This document shows positions 34,101 to 43,686 of a stretch of 64,000 nucleotides of DNA, piece after piece. The DNA is from Beroe forskalii. Lineage: Eukaryota > Ctenophora > Nuda > Beroida > Beroidae. Below the pieces are notes generated by a model. That model was given only the letters and a program-made list of their open reading frames with translations. It did not search any database and had not been told where the DNA came from. Position numbers and translations under genes: made by a program. Every line of letters begins with the position of its first letter. Within the stretch, counting starts at the first letter, position 1. Location: assembly GCA_011033025.1 (NCBI GenBank), contig WFMF01000063.1, positions 556,572 through 620,571 on the forward strand, in the 5' to 3' direction.

Positions 34101-37100
34101 ATAACAAACTAATTTTTGTACTCAATTAGAGTGATGAATGTACTAATGTATGAAGTGGTAAATGTAGTAGAAAGGGGTCGGAAAACCTATTGAAACCCCA
34201 ACTACTGGCACGATCTAGGGGAGGGGTCGGAAAACCTCTTCAAAACAATAAACTACTGGCACAATATAGGGTGGAATCAGAAAACCTATTGAAACCCCAA
34301 CTACTGGCGCAATCTAGGGGAGGGGTCGGAAAACCTGTAAAACCCCCGGTCTCCACGTATCAGCATATCAATAAGAGACGCGAAGGAAACATCGAATATT
34401 CCTGTCCGCACTGTAAGCCAGTGCGTCTAACCATTTGCTGAGAGGTAAGCTGTTGAAATTCTTAATAAACTACAGGAATGTTTTTTGCGGAAATTTATAT
34501 TTTATTTTTGAATCAAAAATAATATCAATATTATTTCTAATAATCTAATATTATACGCTAAGGTCATGGTTTGGGATATGCACTATTGAGATAAGTCTTC
34601 CTAATGAAACTTATTTCACGATAGACAACATTACCAGATTATTTCGCGAATCGGAGCCGAGGTTAACACTACAATATTATTTCACGAGGAGAAGCGTAGT
34701 CACTATTTGCTATGCAAAGTCAGTATAAATTTTAGCACTTTTCTAGCACTTATTAAAATGTGAGTAATAAACGAATGACAATGCAAGGTCGCAATTGAAA
34801 AGGTGTCAACGTTTTAAGAAAGAAGAAGAATAGAAGCTGCCGTTATAAAATGTGTTAGTAAAGAATTCTTGCTCGTAAAACAGACTTCATGAAAAAGTTA
34901 ATGTCCAAATGATAACCGTACAGTCTGATTTATCGCTGGGTATTGCTGTGAAGTGAAAACTACGAAATTCCAGAAAAATAAGTCACATCTTTCATCACAT
35001 TCTCTGAAAATGATAATCCTTGTCTGACAAACAAGGTAACTAGGCGGTCAGTGCGATGACGTCATTATCATTGCTTAGCGTAGGGCGTTGATGAGTTGAA
35101 CCGGAGTTTTTAGGAGGGGTATTTATACTGCTGAGTAACAGGCCGTGTGGGAAGTAAGAATACCAAACATTCGCACTGTGTTCTCTCCTAGAGTCTCAGA
35201 CCTGACTCTTAAACCTGACTCTTAAACCTGACTCTTAAACCTGACTCTCGGACTCTCAAACCTCACAATCTAACTCTTAAATCTGACTCTCAGATTCTAA
35301 AATCTGATGATTCTCAAACCTGAGGCTCACTCTTAGTCCTGTGTGACCGTTTGTGACCTTGAGACTGCTCCCACGTGACTGGACTCAAGGCACAAGGAAC
35401 TTACACAGAGTGATTTGATCAACTCACCACTCTAAACCCTGATAATGACGTCATCAACTCACCACTTAAAACCCTGATAATGACGTCATCAACTCACGAC
35501 TCTAAACCCTTACAATGACATCACTACACCTGCAGTGCGCGCACTGACCCTAACCAGTGTTAGGCCAAATGTCCAGTCAGGCCAAATGACCGAATACCAT
35601 GGTAACCCAGGCAGTCAGGCAAACAGAAGCACTGAGCGGAGCTGGGGTTAATGTTGCTCTGTTAATAATTTCAGAATTAACCTCTCTCATTAAGCAATGT
35701 TGATAATATGTCATAAAACCGGTTGACGGCATCAATTCTCCTTCCTTTCCTATGATACTGACATCAAACATACCCGCCTATTTCTCATCCACCCTATGAC
35801 AGTGCCATGAAGCATGGCGGCTGCAGGCAATGTAAATCAGAGAAATGCTGGGTCCCTGAGCGCTCTGTGAGCTTGATAGCCACAGTAAGTGGCTGTGTGG
35901 TTTGTCATGATTACTACCACTGTGTGGTTTGTCATGATTACTACCACTAGCTATGTGGTGGTTCTGATAACGGAGCGCGGTTCTGGGGTGCTTCAGAGTA
36001 TTTAGCAGAGGTGTTACCAGCCGGCAAATTGCAAACACAGCCTTGTGATATATAAATAGCAAATGTTCGATTCATTAATACTGTCTGTCGAGGAGTTAAT
36101 GATGAAATGCCCAATTAGACGATCTGAGATTGGTCATTGTAATCGGTTATTGAAATAACAGTTAATGTAACCACCCGCAATCCATGGTAACCATGGTAGC
36201 TACTCACAGTAACCATGGTAACTAAACACAGTAACCATGGTAACTACACACAGTTACCATGGTTACTACACTCAGTAACCATGGTAACTAATCACAGTAA
36301 CCATGGTAACTACAAACAGTAAACATGGTAACTACATACAGTAACCATGGTAACTACAAACAGTAACCATGGTAACTACATACAGTAACCATGGTAACTA
36401 CATACGTTATATGCCATTTTAGTGTGCGTGTTCATTCGTTATATGCCATTTTAGTGTGCGTGTTGAAATAATCGCTCTCTTATCAGTTGCTTGATAATTG
36501 TACTGCATCTTGATTGTGGCCGTGTGTATTACCCTATACCATGGCTGCAAGTCACACCGCACAACCCCACGATGAAAAGATGATCGACGAACTGATGAAT
36601 AAAGCGAGTGTATGGATGGGAAAGGCGATGAGGGAGATGAACTGCGACGCTCCAACCAACGTGACGTCAGCGAAATGCCGGAGTCTGAGCCAGGAGACTT
36701 TAGCACCCATGTTTCTGTCGGCGTTCGCCTTTGTTCAGCTGCAAAATAAAAGCCTGAGACTACTGAGGACGGAGCTGAGTACCGTGAAATCAGACCTAGT
36801 GAAGTCGCAAAAGGCGATCATTGCTCAGCAACAGGACCTGATCATGCACAAGGACAAACTTCTAGCTTCAGTACAGAGCGCTGTGACAGAGTCCGTTTCA
36901 GAGACAGTTAAAGCGGAAATCAAGACGTACAGTGATGCTGTGAGGTCGAGTGAATCAGTAGCTCAGTTCAGCACAGAGAAGTTGAAAAGCGCTGTCAAGT
37001 CAGCCGTTCAAGAAGAAGACCGGAACAAGAACTTGATGGTGTTTGGTATGTTGGAGGAGGGGAGTGAGGACTTGTCAGACAAGGTACAGGAAGTGTTCGG

Positions 37101-40100
37101 CGAGCTCGGGATGAAACCTGCAACTGACGTGTGTCGCGTGGGGAAGACTGGGAGCAAGGAGAGACCTCGACCGGTTAAGGTGACGTTTTCGTGCGCCAGC
37201 ACTGCGAGACACGTGCTTCTGCAAGCCAGGAAGTTACGACATTCGGAGAAGTTCAGCAAAGTTTTCATCCGACCAGATAGGACATTGGAGGAGCGAGCAG
37301 CTCACAAACTCATCATCGAAGAGAAAAAGAAGAAGAGGAAGGAGGGGGAGTCAGTTAACAATCGCATTGTCAAATTTGGGACCATAGTAACTGAGGTTGA
37401 AAAAGATGGGGCATGATTTTTTCTATGCGCTCATAATTTTGGTATGTGTACGGTGTGTTAAGCGGGGTTTGACATTCATTTATTCAAGTTTGAAGAGTCA
37501 CTGATGTGTTTCAAAATCTGACAGAAATTTCGCACAAAACTGAACAGTTTTCTTAAATTTCGTCATTTTTTGTTTATTATATGTGTCGGGTGTGAATTAT
37601 GTTGTCTGCCCTGTGGTTAATGATTGAATATTATTTTATACTTATATTTTTAGAAGCCCTTAGCGGTACCCCTCTGGGGTTTACAAACAAACAAACAAAT
37701 ACAGTAACCATGGTAACTACATACAGTAACCATGGTTACTACAAACAGTACCATGGTAACTACACAGTGACCATGGTTACTACAAACAGTAAACATGGTA
37801 ACTAATAGTAACCATGGTAACTACACATTAGCCATGGCAACTACACATTAACCATGGTAACTAATAGTTACCATGGTAACTACACACAGTAACCATGGTA
37901 ACTACATAGTACACAGTAACCGCAAGCTGCAACACAAAGAAGCAATATCGGTCTATTGCAGGGCTTTTGTTACCAGTAGTACCACTTGATAACACAGTGG
38001 TATTTACCATAACAATAGCCCGGGGGATGGCTTGGGAGAATAGCCCTGTAAATAATCACAGATTTCGGGAGTCATATCAGACTTAATGCCCACTTTATTC
38101 AGCACTGATTACTCAGGATATTATAGTCTCTATTTTATCTTCTTCACCTCTCTCCTCCCTAAAATGTGTCTTATCATTATCTCATCTCAAGTCTTTACTC
38201 CTTGATCCCCCTCCTCTCTCTTCTTCCCCTCTTCAAATTACCTAATCTTGCCAACGGTCGCCACAGTGATCATAGTAATTAGAGACTTGCTGAAAGAAGT
38301 GCAGTCTAACATAGGATAGACGATAAAAGGGCAGAAAAGTAACAAAAGGTTTTGAAAATGGTTTTACGCAATGCAGGTTTCTCCCCAATGAAGGAAATCG
38401 TTTCTATGCATACTCCATACTAATACTCCATAGCAATATCAAGCGTCACCAACTGGTGATTTCTATGCGCACTCAAGTAACAAGACTATAATGATATGAA
38501 ATCATCTGAGATTCTCAGGGTCATCGACCCATTCAAATACCCAATTAGATGGATTTCACCCATCCCTAGCGCGCAACACTCGGAAATTTGGAGGGTCGTG
38601 TTGCAGACTCCCCGCGGAAAAATGGCGCGGGGCGGAGGGTAGGGTAAAATCCTCCCGATACCCAATACCCTAACGTTAGGGTCGACAGCCTTTGGATGAT
38701 GAGAATCTTTCCACTGTAGAAGACACAATGTCAGTCGAAGTCACGAAGTTTTGAATTTTTCATAAAAAAGATGAGACTCTTCTTTTAACTAATTACTACA
38801 TGCTCATGCGCATGGCGGATGCCATTGGGACTCAAACTTCTCGAGGAGCAAATCGCGGCGAAACATTTACATTTACTCATTTATAAAATTGAAAATTCAC
38901 ATAAAGGCTGTGAGTCGACCTTACTACCATATGCTCTCTCAGTTTCTATTACCCTATGCCTAAAGCCTAATTGCCTGTTGCATAACGCATAATTGCCGAT
39001 CCCATAATTTGCCAACTAATATCCAGTTACAACATATCATACAAAGGCATAATATAATGGGGTTATACCATTTAAAGATTCGCACTAATCACAAGTTACT
39101 CGAATACCTTACCAATGAGCACTAAATAGTCGTTGCATTAACTAATTAACATGAATACAGCATTAAGAAAGTACACTATTTAGTAACTACCACTAACAAT
39201 GCGCTGATACGAGAGCACTGCAGCCACTGCAGCTCTTAAACCTGGTATCATACCTGATATAACTATATATAATATTATTATAACTATAGATAATATTATA
39301 ATAATTATTATAATTATGCTATTGTTAATCCATCCTACTGATAAGTATAGGGTTTATCTTCCGGAGTGTAGGCATTAATCAGTGCAATTAACAATGAGGC
39401 CAATTGACACGATTAATGCATTAAATTCGGTCGATGGAGATTATTTAACCATGAGCCAAACGCTTAGATGGACCAAAACCACAAGGTTTTGTTGGTTATC
39501 TGTTTACACGACAATACGAAGTAAGTAAAACGAGCTTGGGTTTTATGTTGGAGATGGCACGAACCCGGGCTGAAGACGAGGCATACCCAGGGCAACTTCT
39601 GGATGAATTACTCCCATGTAACATACAAATTACAGAATCAAGGCGTGCCAAAGAACACCTCTCCATGAGGGGTATTGTTTTATTCTGGAATATTTAGTTA
39701 TTATGTTTAGGAGGAATGTTTTAATCAGACTCCAGTTAAATCACTCTGTGTTAGTGCGTCACTATCAGGACTTAGAATGGGGACTCGAACAACGCTTTTA
39801 ATTATAAGTTTGTAATTATAAGTTACATATTACTAATATTCCATGCTGGAAATTACGACAATCACGAGTTTCAGAAAGTTTAGGAGTTTCGGGGTACGTT
39901 CTTCCGACTGTTTGAATGTTTGAAGCCTAAGAAATAGATTGTGTGTGAGGATTAAGCCGGGGAGGAAATATTTGCCCATAGAACCCACAAGGCTAGTCCC
40001 AAAGTTGGTTTTGCATAGAGATAAAGCTGCATGTCCTGATAATAGTTTCGGTGTCAAATTAAATGTCAAAAACTAGCGCATTTCCAGTTTACAGGACGGA

Positions 40101-43100
40101 TTCATACGAAACACTCCCAACTAAAAACCACTTATTAAACCTCAAGTTAAGTGCAAAGTGGCGCCTTGCATAAGAATCACCTTCACACCTATCTTAGCGG
40201 GTTCCTGGTCGTCCCAGCTTCTCACGAACTACCCCTTTCTAATACCCCCTTTCTAATAGAGTAATAGCAGTCATATGACGAGGATTAGTCATCACACAGG
40301 AATGTGATGAGGGTATGAAATGTCCACTTTCGGGCTGGAAAATGGAATCACACTCAATAAAATACGATTGTTACGTAGCCAGTAACTATGCTAGTAATAC
40401 CCATGTGGCCATGTGTGAGTCTGAATATTTCACGCTTTACAAGCATTATGTGATGATTGTGGTCGGAAGTAGACGGAGTAATGATTCCAAGACGGATTAC
40501 GGAGTATTTCCTGGCTTAGAATCACCTGAACTCCATCTGAACCTGCACATTCTAACTTCATCAAGAAGCCTCTGAGTGTGAAAGCCTCAGCTCTCTGGAC
40601 AGCTCATTCCATAGGATTCAATGAGTGAAATAGACAGTGAGAACTGACATCAGTTAGATCACTGCAGATGATTGTTTATTTTAAACTCCGATGTGAAAAT
40701 TCCTTCTTTAAAAGTCTTTATGTGACACTGACTTGTGACAAATGGTTAGGATCTCAGAGGTATTTTTGCTATCTCCTAAACTCGGCATCTGCTTTGTTCC
40801 CACCGCTTTATTCTGGAAATGTGTTTATTCATATTCCAACCAGTCACACAACTAGCTGACAAGTTACAAACAAGAGGAAATGAAATAACTGTAACCCTCG
40901 GTCCTCAACCCTTACAGATATCAATTTGGTCTCTAACATCCCTTATTCCAGTCACTATAATCATGATTTTATAATAACAACCCTTCTAATATTGTGGATG
41001 TGTCTGGGATTTGGGAGAAGTGATAATTCCTGTTAGTTGGGAGGAGGGGTTTATGAGGCCGTTTCGTTGTTATTATTCCTGTTTCGAAGCCTTTACAGGT
41101 TCCCTAGTACCTCACAGCAGCTTTCAATCAAGGAGATAGCCTCTAATAATATTCAAGATTTGCGTCGTGAAGTATTGTGCTAATTCTAGCTTAATTTCAT
41201 ATAAATTGTCCATACAATTACACAATATCTCCATACTACTATGAGTATGAATATGCTATGAAGTTGACCTTATCACCAACTTAACTCTTCTTAAACTGAC
41301 ATTTTGTTAACGAGAAACAATTGGTATGTTGAATTTTTCTTTTGTGTTAATAGGTAATAGAGTAATAGATTCGTGGCATTTATCAGCTATTCAATTCAAT
41401 AGATTCCCAATTTGCACTGAAGATGACAGGCTGGGTTGCCAATGATGTTCGTTGCCAAAATATGACAACTGCTTTTTTCCATACTAATGACCCGAATGAC
41501 TAAAGACTGCTCCTTCAGTTGGGTTACAACATGCTGAGCACCTTCCCCTCCGTGGTCACTAGGATGGAAAAGCTGGAGGAACTGTCCCTGATAAACAACC
41601 AGATCAGCTCACTACCAGAGGAGGTTTGTTGGGGAGCCGGGGAGGGGGTTTTATGTGGGGTCAGGGGGTTATGTGGGGGGCAGGGGAGGGTGTTTATGTG
41701 GGGGCAGGGGGTGTTATGTGGGGGCAGGGGGGGGGGGGGGGTCAGCTCACTACCAGAGGAGGTTCGTAGGGGAGCCGGGGAGGGGGTTTTATGTGGGGTC
41801 AGGGGGGTCAGACCTTATTACTCCCAGAGGAGGTTCGTAGGGGAGCCGGGGAGGGGGTTTTATGTGGGGTCAGGGGGGTCAGACCTTATTACTCCCAGAG
41901 GAGGTTCGTAGGGGAGCCGGGGAGGGGGGTCGGTGGGAGGGGGTGTTATGTGGGGTCAGAGGGGTCAGACCTTATTGTGAATCAGAAGAGTTCGTGTTGA
42001 TATCTTTTATCTATCTTCTGTTTTGAAGCCTTGAGAGGTACCTAACACATTAGTTTGACAAATGTTAGAGGATGTTTGACAAATGTTAGGGGATGTTATG
42101 GGCACTTAGGGTCGCACCTTATAGATAATTTTAACGTGGAAAAAGTCCAACTCCAAATTTTGTTAGTGCCTGGGGTCTGATTATTTGAAATTATTTGCGT
42201 AATTTAATTAGTAATCCCGGGATTAATAACGTGGCAACAGCTCAAAGCAAATTCGACAAACTGTGAACTTATAAAAGGTATTTGAGAACTATGTGAGAGG
42301 AACCCGAATTTATCACACTTTTCTCGCTGTCAACAGTGCTGCATCACGTGATAGTGTCGTCTGACTTTCCTTGACAAGTTTTGAAGATAAAAGCATTCAT
42401 CCACGTGACGGTTAATGAAATTTGTAATTTATCAAGAGACATTAAAAAGTAGGAAAAATTTTAGGTTTCCATTTCCACTTCATCTTTGAGTTCGCAATGC
42501 TTTCACTACCGACAATGCACAGTGAATAAGCTGCTAACAAGTGAATAAGTGAAACTGTAAGAACTGAAAGCAAACAAGCAACGTGTATCTGAGTAGTACC
42601 TATTCCTCTTCTGAGTAGAATGGTAGACTGAGTACCTTGGTGTTGTCATTGTGGTAGGTATGGGGTAATTAACTCAAAGTCGTAAATGTACTGGACAACT
42701 TACCTTGACCATATTCTAGTGTATATTCTAATTAATTTCTTTTGTTGTGAGCTTGATGATAGACGTATCATCAATGATTGCTCTGACAAAAGAGATCAAA
42801 GAACTGTTGCTACGACATTGCAATGACAACACTCGTTGTTGCTATGGCAACACTAAATGTTGCTACAACAACAGGTATTGTCGCTATGACAACACACTCC
42901 CCAGGTGGTACAGATGAGAAGTCTAGAGAAGCTGCACCTTGACAACAACGTACTCACTGAGTTACCTCAGTACATGACACTTCAACTACCCCAGCTTAGA
43001 GCACTGACTCTCGAGAATAACAAGGTATTTTACAACTCATAAGTCAAAATTATCCGGAAAATATCGAACTACAACTATTACTCTCGATTATAATTTTGCG

Positions 43101-43686
43101 ATTAAACCTCCTAGTAAACTACGATGCTGAAGAAATTGCGGCAAGAAGTAGAACTTCATAAAACTCAAACCCACTCGTGCGACACAAATGTAAACCATGA
43201 TCAGTACATAAAACCTTGGAAATGGAAGTTCAACCCTTCACACTCTATCAACAAACGACGTGACTGATCTTTCATCGAAGATCGTTTTTTGTTTTTATGT
43301 TTAATATCCATTCAAATCTTGATCGTTTCCAAAAGAAATAGGATAGCAAGATGTCTACTTTGATTCCCTGATAATCAGACCTGTCTGCTGCTGTTAGAAC
43401 ACCTGCCGGTATCACTGTCTGGAAAATGTACCACAATATTGCGATTTGCGGCTCTTTTCAGCTTCATCGTCATGCGCAGCGCGCGCACGCCGCACACATC
43501 CAAGAACGTGGAGACATGCGCGCGCGCAATTAAACGTGGCCTGGACTTTTGGTTTCAATGAAACTTCACACTAGGTACAAATTTATGGAAATTGTAACTG
43601 CTCTGTTTCAGCTGAGTCCTACGACTGGAGCGGGGTCCAGACAAACCCGGAGTAAGTTCTACTACAAGATAGGTCTCAAGGAGTGA
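28105..43686 (+). CDS. PDZ and leucine-rich-repeat protein (eight exons)
   Basis: Exons: 28105-~28212, 28611-28712, 29621-29805, 30029-30147, 30417-30517, 41519-41623, 42905-43024, 43612-43686. All junctions from exon 2 onward agree in phase. Exons 1-3 make a PDZ domain (ITLTRKSKKTPWGVN; GIAKKMGLKERDQILK|VNG; FSGSLTVTV). Exons 3-7 give about six LRRs (LNELIVTNCSLKCI, LKRLILTHNCLVNL, LTDLQLGYNMLSTF, LEELSLINNQISSLP, LEKLHLDNNVLTELP, LRALTLENNK). The product is about 300 residues and has no signal peptide or membrane segment, so a cytosolic scaffold is likely. The exon 1 donor is weak (AAT|GTCTCT) and is the least certain point. PDZ-before-LRR is opposite to LAP proteins such as Scribble. Intron 5 (about 11 kb) encloses the GPCR gene and a half-LINE. 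Confidence 0.75.
28386..28569. mobile_element. MITE of the CTCGACCTTTTGA family in PDZ-LRR intron 1
   Basis: Inverted ends GTGCCTCGACCTTTTGAAGC and CGCGCCTCAAAAGGTCCAGA. The inner part pairs again (AAAGTACTTTT). A relative with the same ends lies at 61287-61434. Its right end is only about 40 bp before the exon 2 acceptor. Confidence 0.65.
28830..29620 (+). repeat. 54-59 bp minisatellite copying a PDZ exon 3' splice site
   Basis: About 13-14 units of the form TTGTCATGGTAACCACTCTT, AACCCAG, GTTAATGGTAGCTGTGTG, GAGTGGTAGG. The array ends at the real exon 3, which starts at 29621 with the same GTTAATGGTAGCTGTGTGAG. Each unit therefore has a copy of the acceptor and the first ~20 bases of the exon, plus an X-box-like TGTCATGGTAAC. 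Inside the units GTGGTAGGTT replaces the exon's GTGGCAGAGT, which creates a donor-like GTAGGT. Confidence 0.88.
30135..30303 (+). repeat. ~84-bp tandem duplication covering the exon 4 donor
   Basis: ATCCGCGGCATAG|GTAACT and GCGCGGCGCGCAGTCCTTTG plus CAAAGTTATTTCCTG occur twice. The first copy has the true exon 4 donor at 30147/30148. The second gives a decoy at 30235/30236, itself preceded by TTTACAGCAG, which resembles an acceptor. Confidence 0.8.
31082..31115. promoter_or_regulatory. Pair of X-box (RFX-type) palindromes
   Basis: GTTGCTATGGCAAC (31082-31095) and GTTGCCATAGCAAC (31102-31115) both fit the RFX X-box consensus GTNRCC/N0-3/RGYAAC allowing one transition. They lie 20 bp apart, about two helical turns, in the large intron downstream of the GPCR. 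Function is inferred only from motif match. Confidence 0.5.
31230..31625. repeat. Minisatellite overlapping the end of the GPCR gene
   Basis: About six units of 60-80 bp with GTTACCATGGTAACCG, TACAGAGTTCCCCCT, ACACAGGACACACCACAGTG and GTTTCATGGTACC. The right-most unit encodes, on the minus strand, the last residues of the GPCR (YHETTVVCPV and stop), so the repeat forms its C-terminus. Confidence 0.85.
31582..32724 (-). CDS. Rhodopsin-like (class A) G-protein-coupled receptor
   Basis: A 380-residue frame with seven hydrophobic segments. The chosen start (MSNDSTAPH) is the first ATG after an acceptor-like TTCTTTGCCAG|GTACG, so a 5' UTR intron is likely. The N-terminus has two N-glycosylation sites (NDS, NLT). 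TM3 carries the conserved Cys99, and the DRY motif is altered to TRT (123-125, SVTRTIAISF). TM6 has NLPFF instead of CWxPF. TM7 has a canonical NPILY (305-309). The ligand cannot be predicted. The C-terminal ten residues are encoded by a minisatellite unit and end in VVCPV. The gene lies inside the fifth intron of the PDZ-LRR gene, antisense to it. Confidence 0.88.
   Translation of the reverse strand: MSNDSTAPHVFSNRNLTASPTLDRLCGGVLAACLPLGGALNLLALVYFCSIPRRRSLAEKLYMVVCAVDLTTCVTQTPVMLTLLSGSRDPLMFYNQPFCGAWVIVFEFLQRFSVVLVMVLSVTRTIAISFPFYRIRQGPVLWSLVPYAGIMVITSVVGVVWFNVVFIFFVDMGYAIKATMGQPVTNAERTYSEVDNNLYNAQILGPSLVIFISFVITLVKMRATVGNTVSKQSTQKLHQASVTVALFTLIFLTLNLPFFVVLTCLSVDRVAGYSYPGPIIGKWFMYWHAFPISKVVFVTLNAALNPILYCVRMTKFTLWLKAVVTWSKPVIEVSEHGVSHVVIKQHAEMTKFSTSKSCNDIINPSSEGERYHETTVVCPV
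33899..34003. repeat. Imperfect palindrome, ~105 bp
   Basis: TGCTAAAACTTGTCCATTGG and its inverted copy CCAATGGACGAAATTTTAGC flank an AT-rich centre. The next 120 bp is another such palindrome. Confidence 0.8.
34012..34130. repeat. Near-perfect palindrome, ~119 bp
   Basis: Arms TAATTGAGTACAAAAACTTA / AATTTTTGTACTCAATTAGA surround a centre of GAATAATCCGAATAATTTTA. It adjoins the palindrome at 33899-34003; a further inverted piece (ATTTACCACTT / AAGTGGTAAAT) spans the outer flanks. Confidence 0.85.
34163..34345. repeat. ~62-bp tandem repeat, three to four copies
   Basis: Units with GGGGTCGGAAAACCTATTGA and AACTACTGGCACGATCTAGG. Intronic with respect to the PDZ-LRR gene. The frame through it is repetitive and not a gene. 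Confidence 0.8.
35057..35130. promoter_or_regulatory. CRE-GATA composite motif followed by a TATA-like box
   Basis: TGACGTCATTATCA (35057-35070) joins a CRE half-palindrome (TGACGTCA) to TTATC, the reverse of GATAA. About 50 bp downstream is TATTTATA (35120). The same composite occurs at 52830, 55787 and, reversed, at 35440, 35475 and 55043. It could be an alternative promoter or an enhancer; no exon is visible nearby. Confidence 0.35.
35200..35270. repeat. CTTAAACCTGACT microsatellite
   Basis: Four to six 14-bp units (ACCTGACTCTTAA) with degeneration on the right. Confidence 0.75.
36181..36405. repeat. X-box minisatellite, left part (split by a half-LINE)
   Basis: About ten units of 21-24 bp containing AGTAACCATGGTAACTAC. 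The palindromic core GTAACCATGGTAAC fits the RFX X-box consensus. The period is close to two helical turns. The array is interrupted at 36406 by a retroelement and resumes at 37699. Confidence 0.85.
36406..37698 (+). mobile_element. ORF1-only non-LTR element (half-LINE), copy 2
   Basis: Inserted in the X-box array; ATAC is present on both sides (36402-36405 and about 37699). It starts with two ~32-bp 5' monomers (GTTATATGCCATTTTAGTGT, then GCGTGTT), has an intact ORF1, and ends in ATATTTTTAGAAGCCCTTAG, a hairpin (ACCCC-TCT-GGGGT) and a (CAAA)n tail. Length (~1.29 kb) and all landmarks match copy 1 at 913-2201. There is no ORF2. Confidence 0.78.
36541..37416 (+). CDS. Intact ORF1-type nucleic-acid-binding protein of a half-LINE
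   Basis: 291 residues from ATG 36541. N-terminal helical region, then a predicted coiled coil (about 65-135; KSDLVKSQKAIIAQQQDL), a linker, then an RRM-like block starting RNKNLMVFGMLEE (161-173), CRVGKTG (198-204), RPVKVTFSC (210-218) and VFIRPDRTLEERAAHKL (241-257), and a Lys/Glu-rich tail. Coiled coil plus RRM-like plus basic tail is the layout of LINE ORF1 proteins that coat the RNA and act as chaperones. An open frame with conservation to the broken copy at 1255-2057 suggests it was recently active or selected. No endonuclease or polymerase is linked. Confidence 0.75.
   Translation: MAASHTAQPHDEKMIDELMNKASVWMGKAMREMNCDAPTNVTSAKCRSLSQETLAPMFLSAFAFVQLQNKSLRLLRTELSTVKSDLVKSQKAIIAQQQDLIMHKDKLLASVQSAVTESVSETVKAEIKTYSDAVRSSESVAQFSTEKLKSAVKSAVQEEDRNKNLMVFGMLEEGSEDLSDKVQEVFGELGMKPATDVCRVGKTGSKERPRPVKVTFSCASTARHVLLQARKLRHSEKFSKVFIRPDRTLEERAAHKLIIEEKKKKRKEGESVNNRIVKFGTIVTEVEKDGA
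37699..37920. repeat. X-box minisatellite, right part
   Basis: Continuation of the array at 36181-36405, about ten units (AGTAACCATGGTAACTACA and variants such as TTAGCCATGGCAACTACACA). Confidence 0.85.
37921..41518. other. Rest of the large PDZ-LRR intron, no gene seen
   Basis: Ordinary AT-rich intron. An AT-only patch (TATAATATTATTATAACTAT) lies at 39265-39320. Frames at 38486-38728, 39833-40069 and 40315-40575 show no domain or splice context. Confidence 0.4.
41604..41960 (+). repeat. ~70-bp G-rich minisatellite copying the exon 6 donor
   Basis: The end of exon 6 with its donor (CTCACTACCAGAGGAG|GTTTGTTGGGG) is followed by three more copies of CCAGAGGAG|GTTCGTAGGGG (decoy junctions at about 41761, 41832 and 41903), each with GAGCCGGGGAGGGGGTTTTA and TGTGGGGTCAGGG. 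The first decoy keeps CAGCTCACTACCAGAGGAG of the exon unchanged. Confidence 0.85.
42001..42830. other. Intron 6 of the PDZ-LRR gene, nothing further seen
   Basis: Unique AT-rich DNA. X-box-like words cluster only at its right end (GTTGCTATGGCAAC at 42838-42851, then GTCGCTATGACAACA just before the exon 7 acceptor). Confidence 0.4.

Noticed and set aside
36514-36540. Upstream extension of the half-LINE ORF1
   Set aside because: The extension starts at a non-ATG codon; the ATG at 36541 aligns with the start in the other copy.
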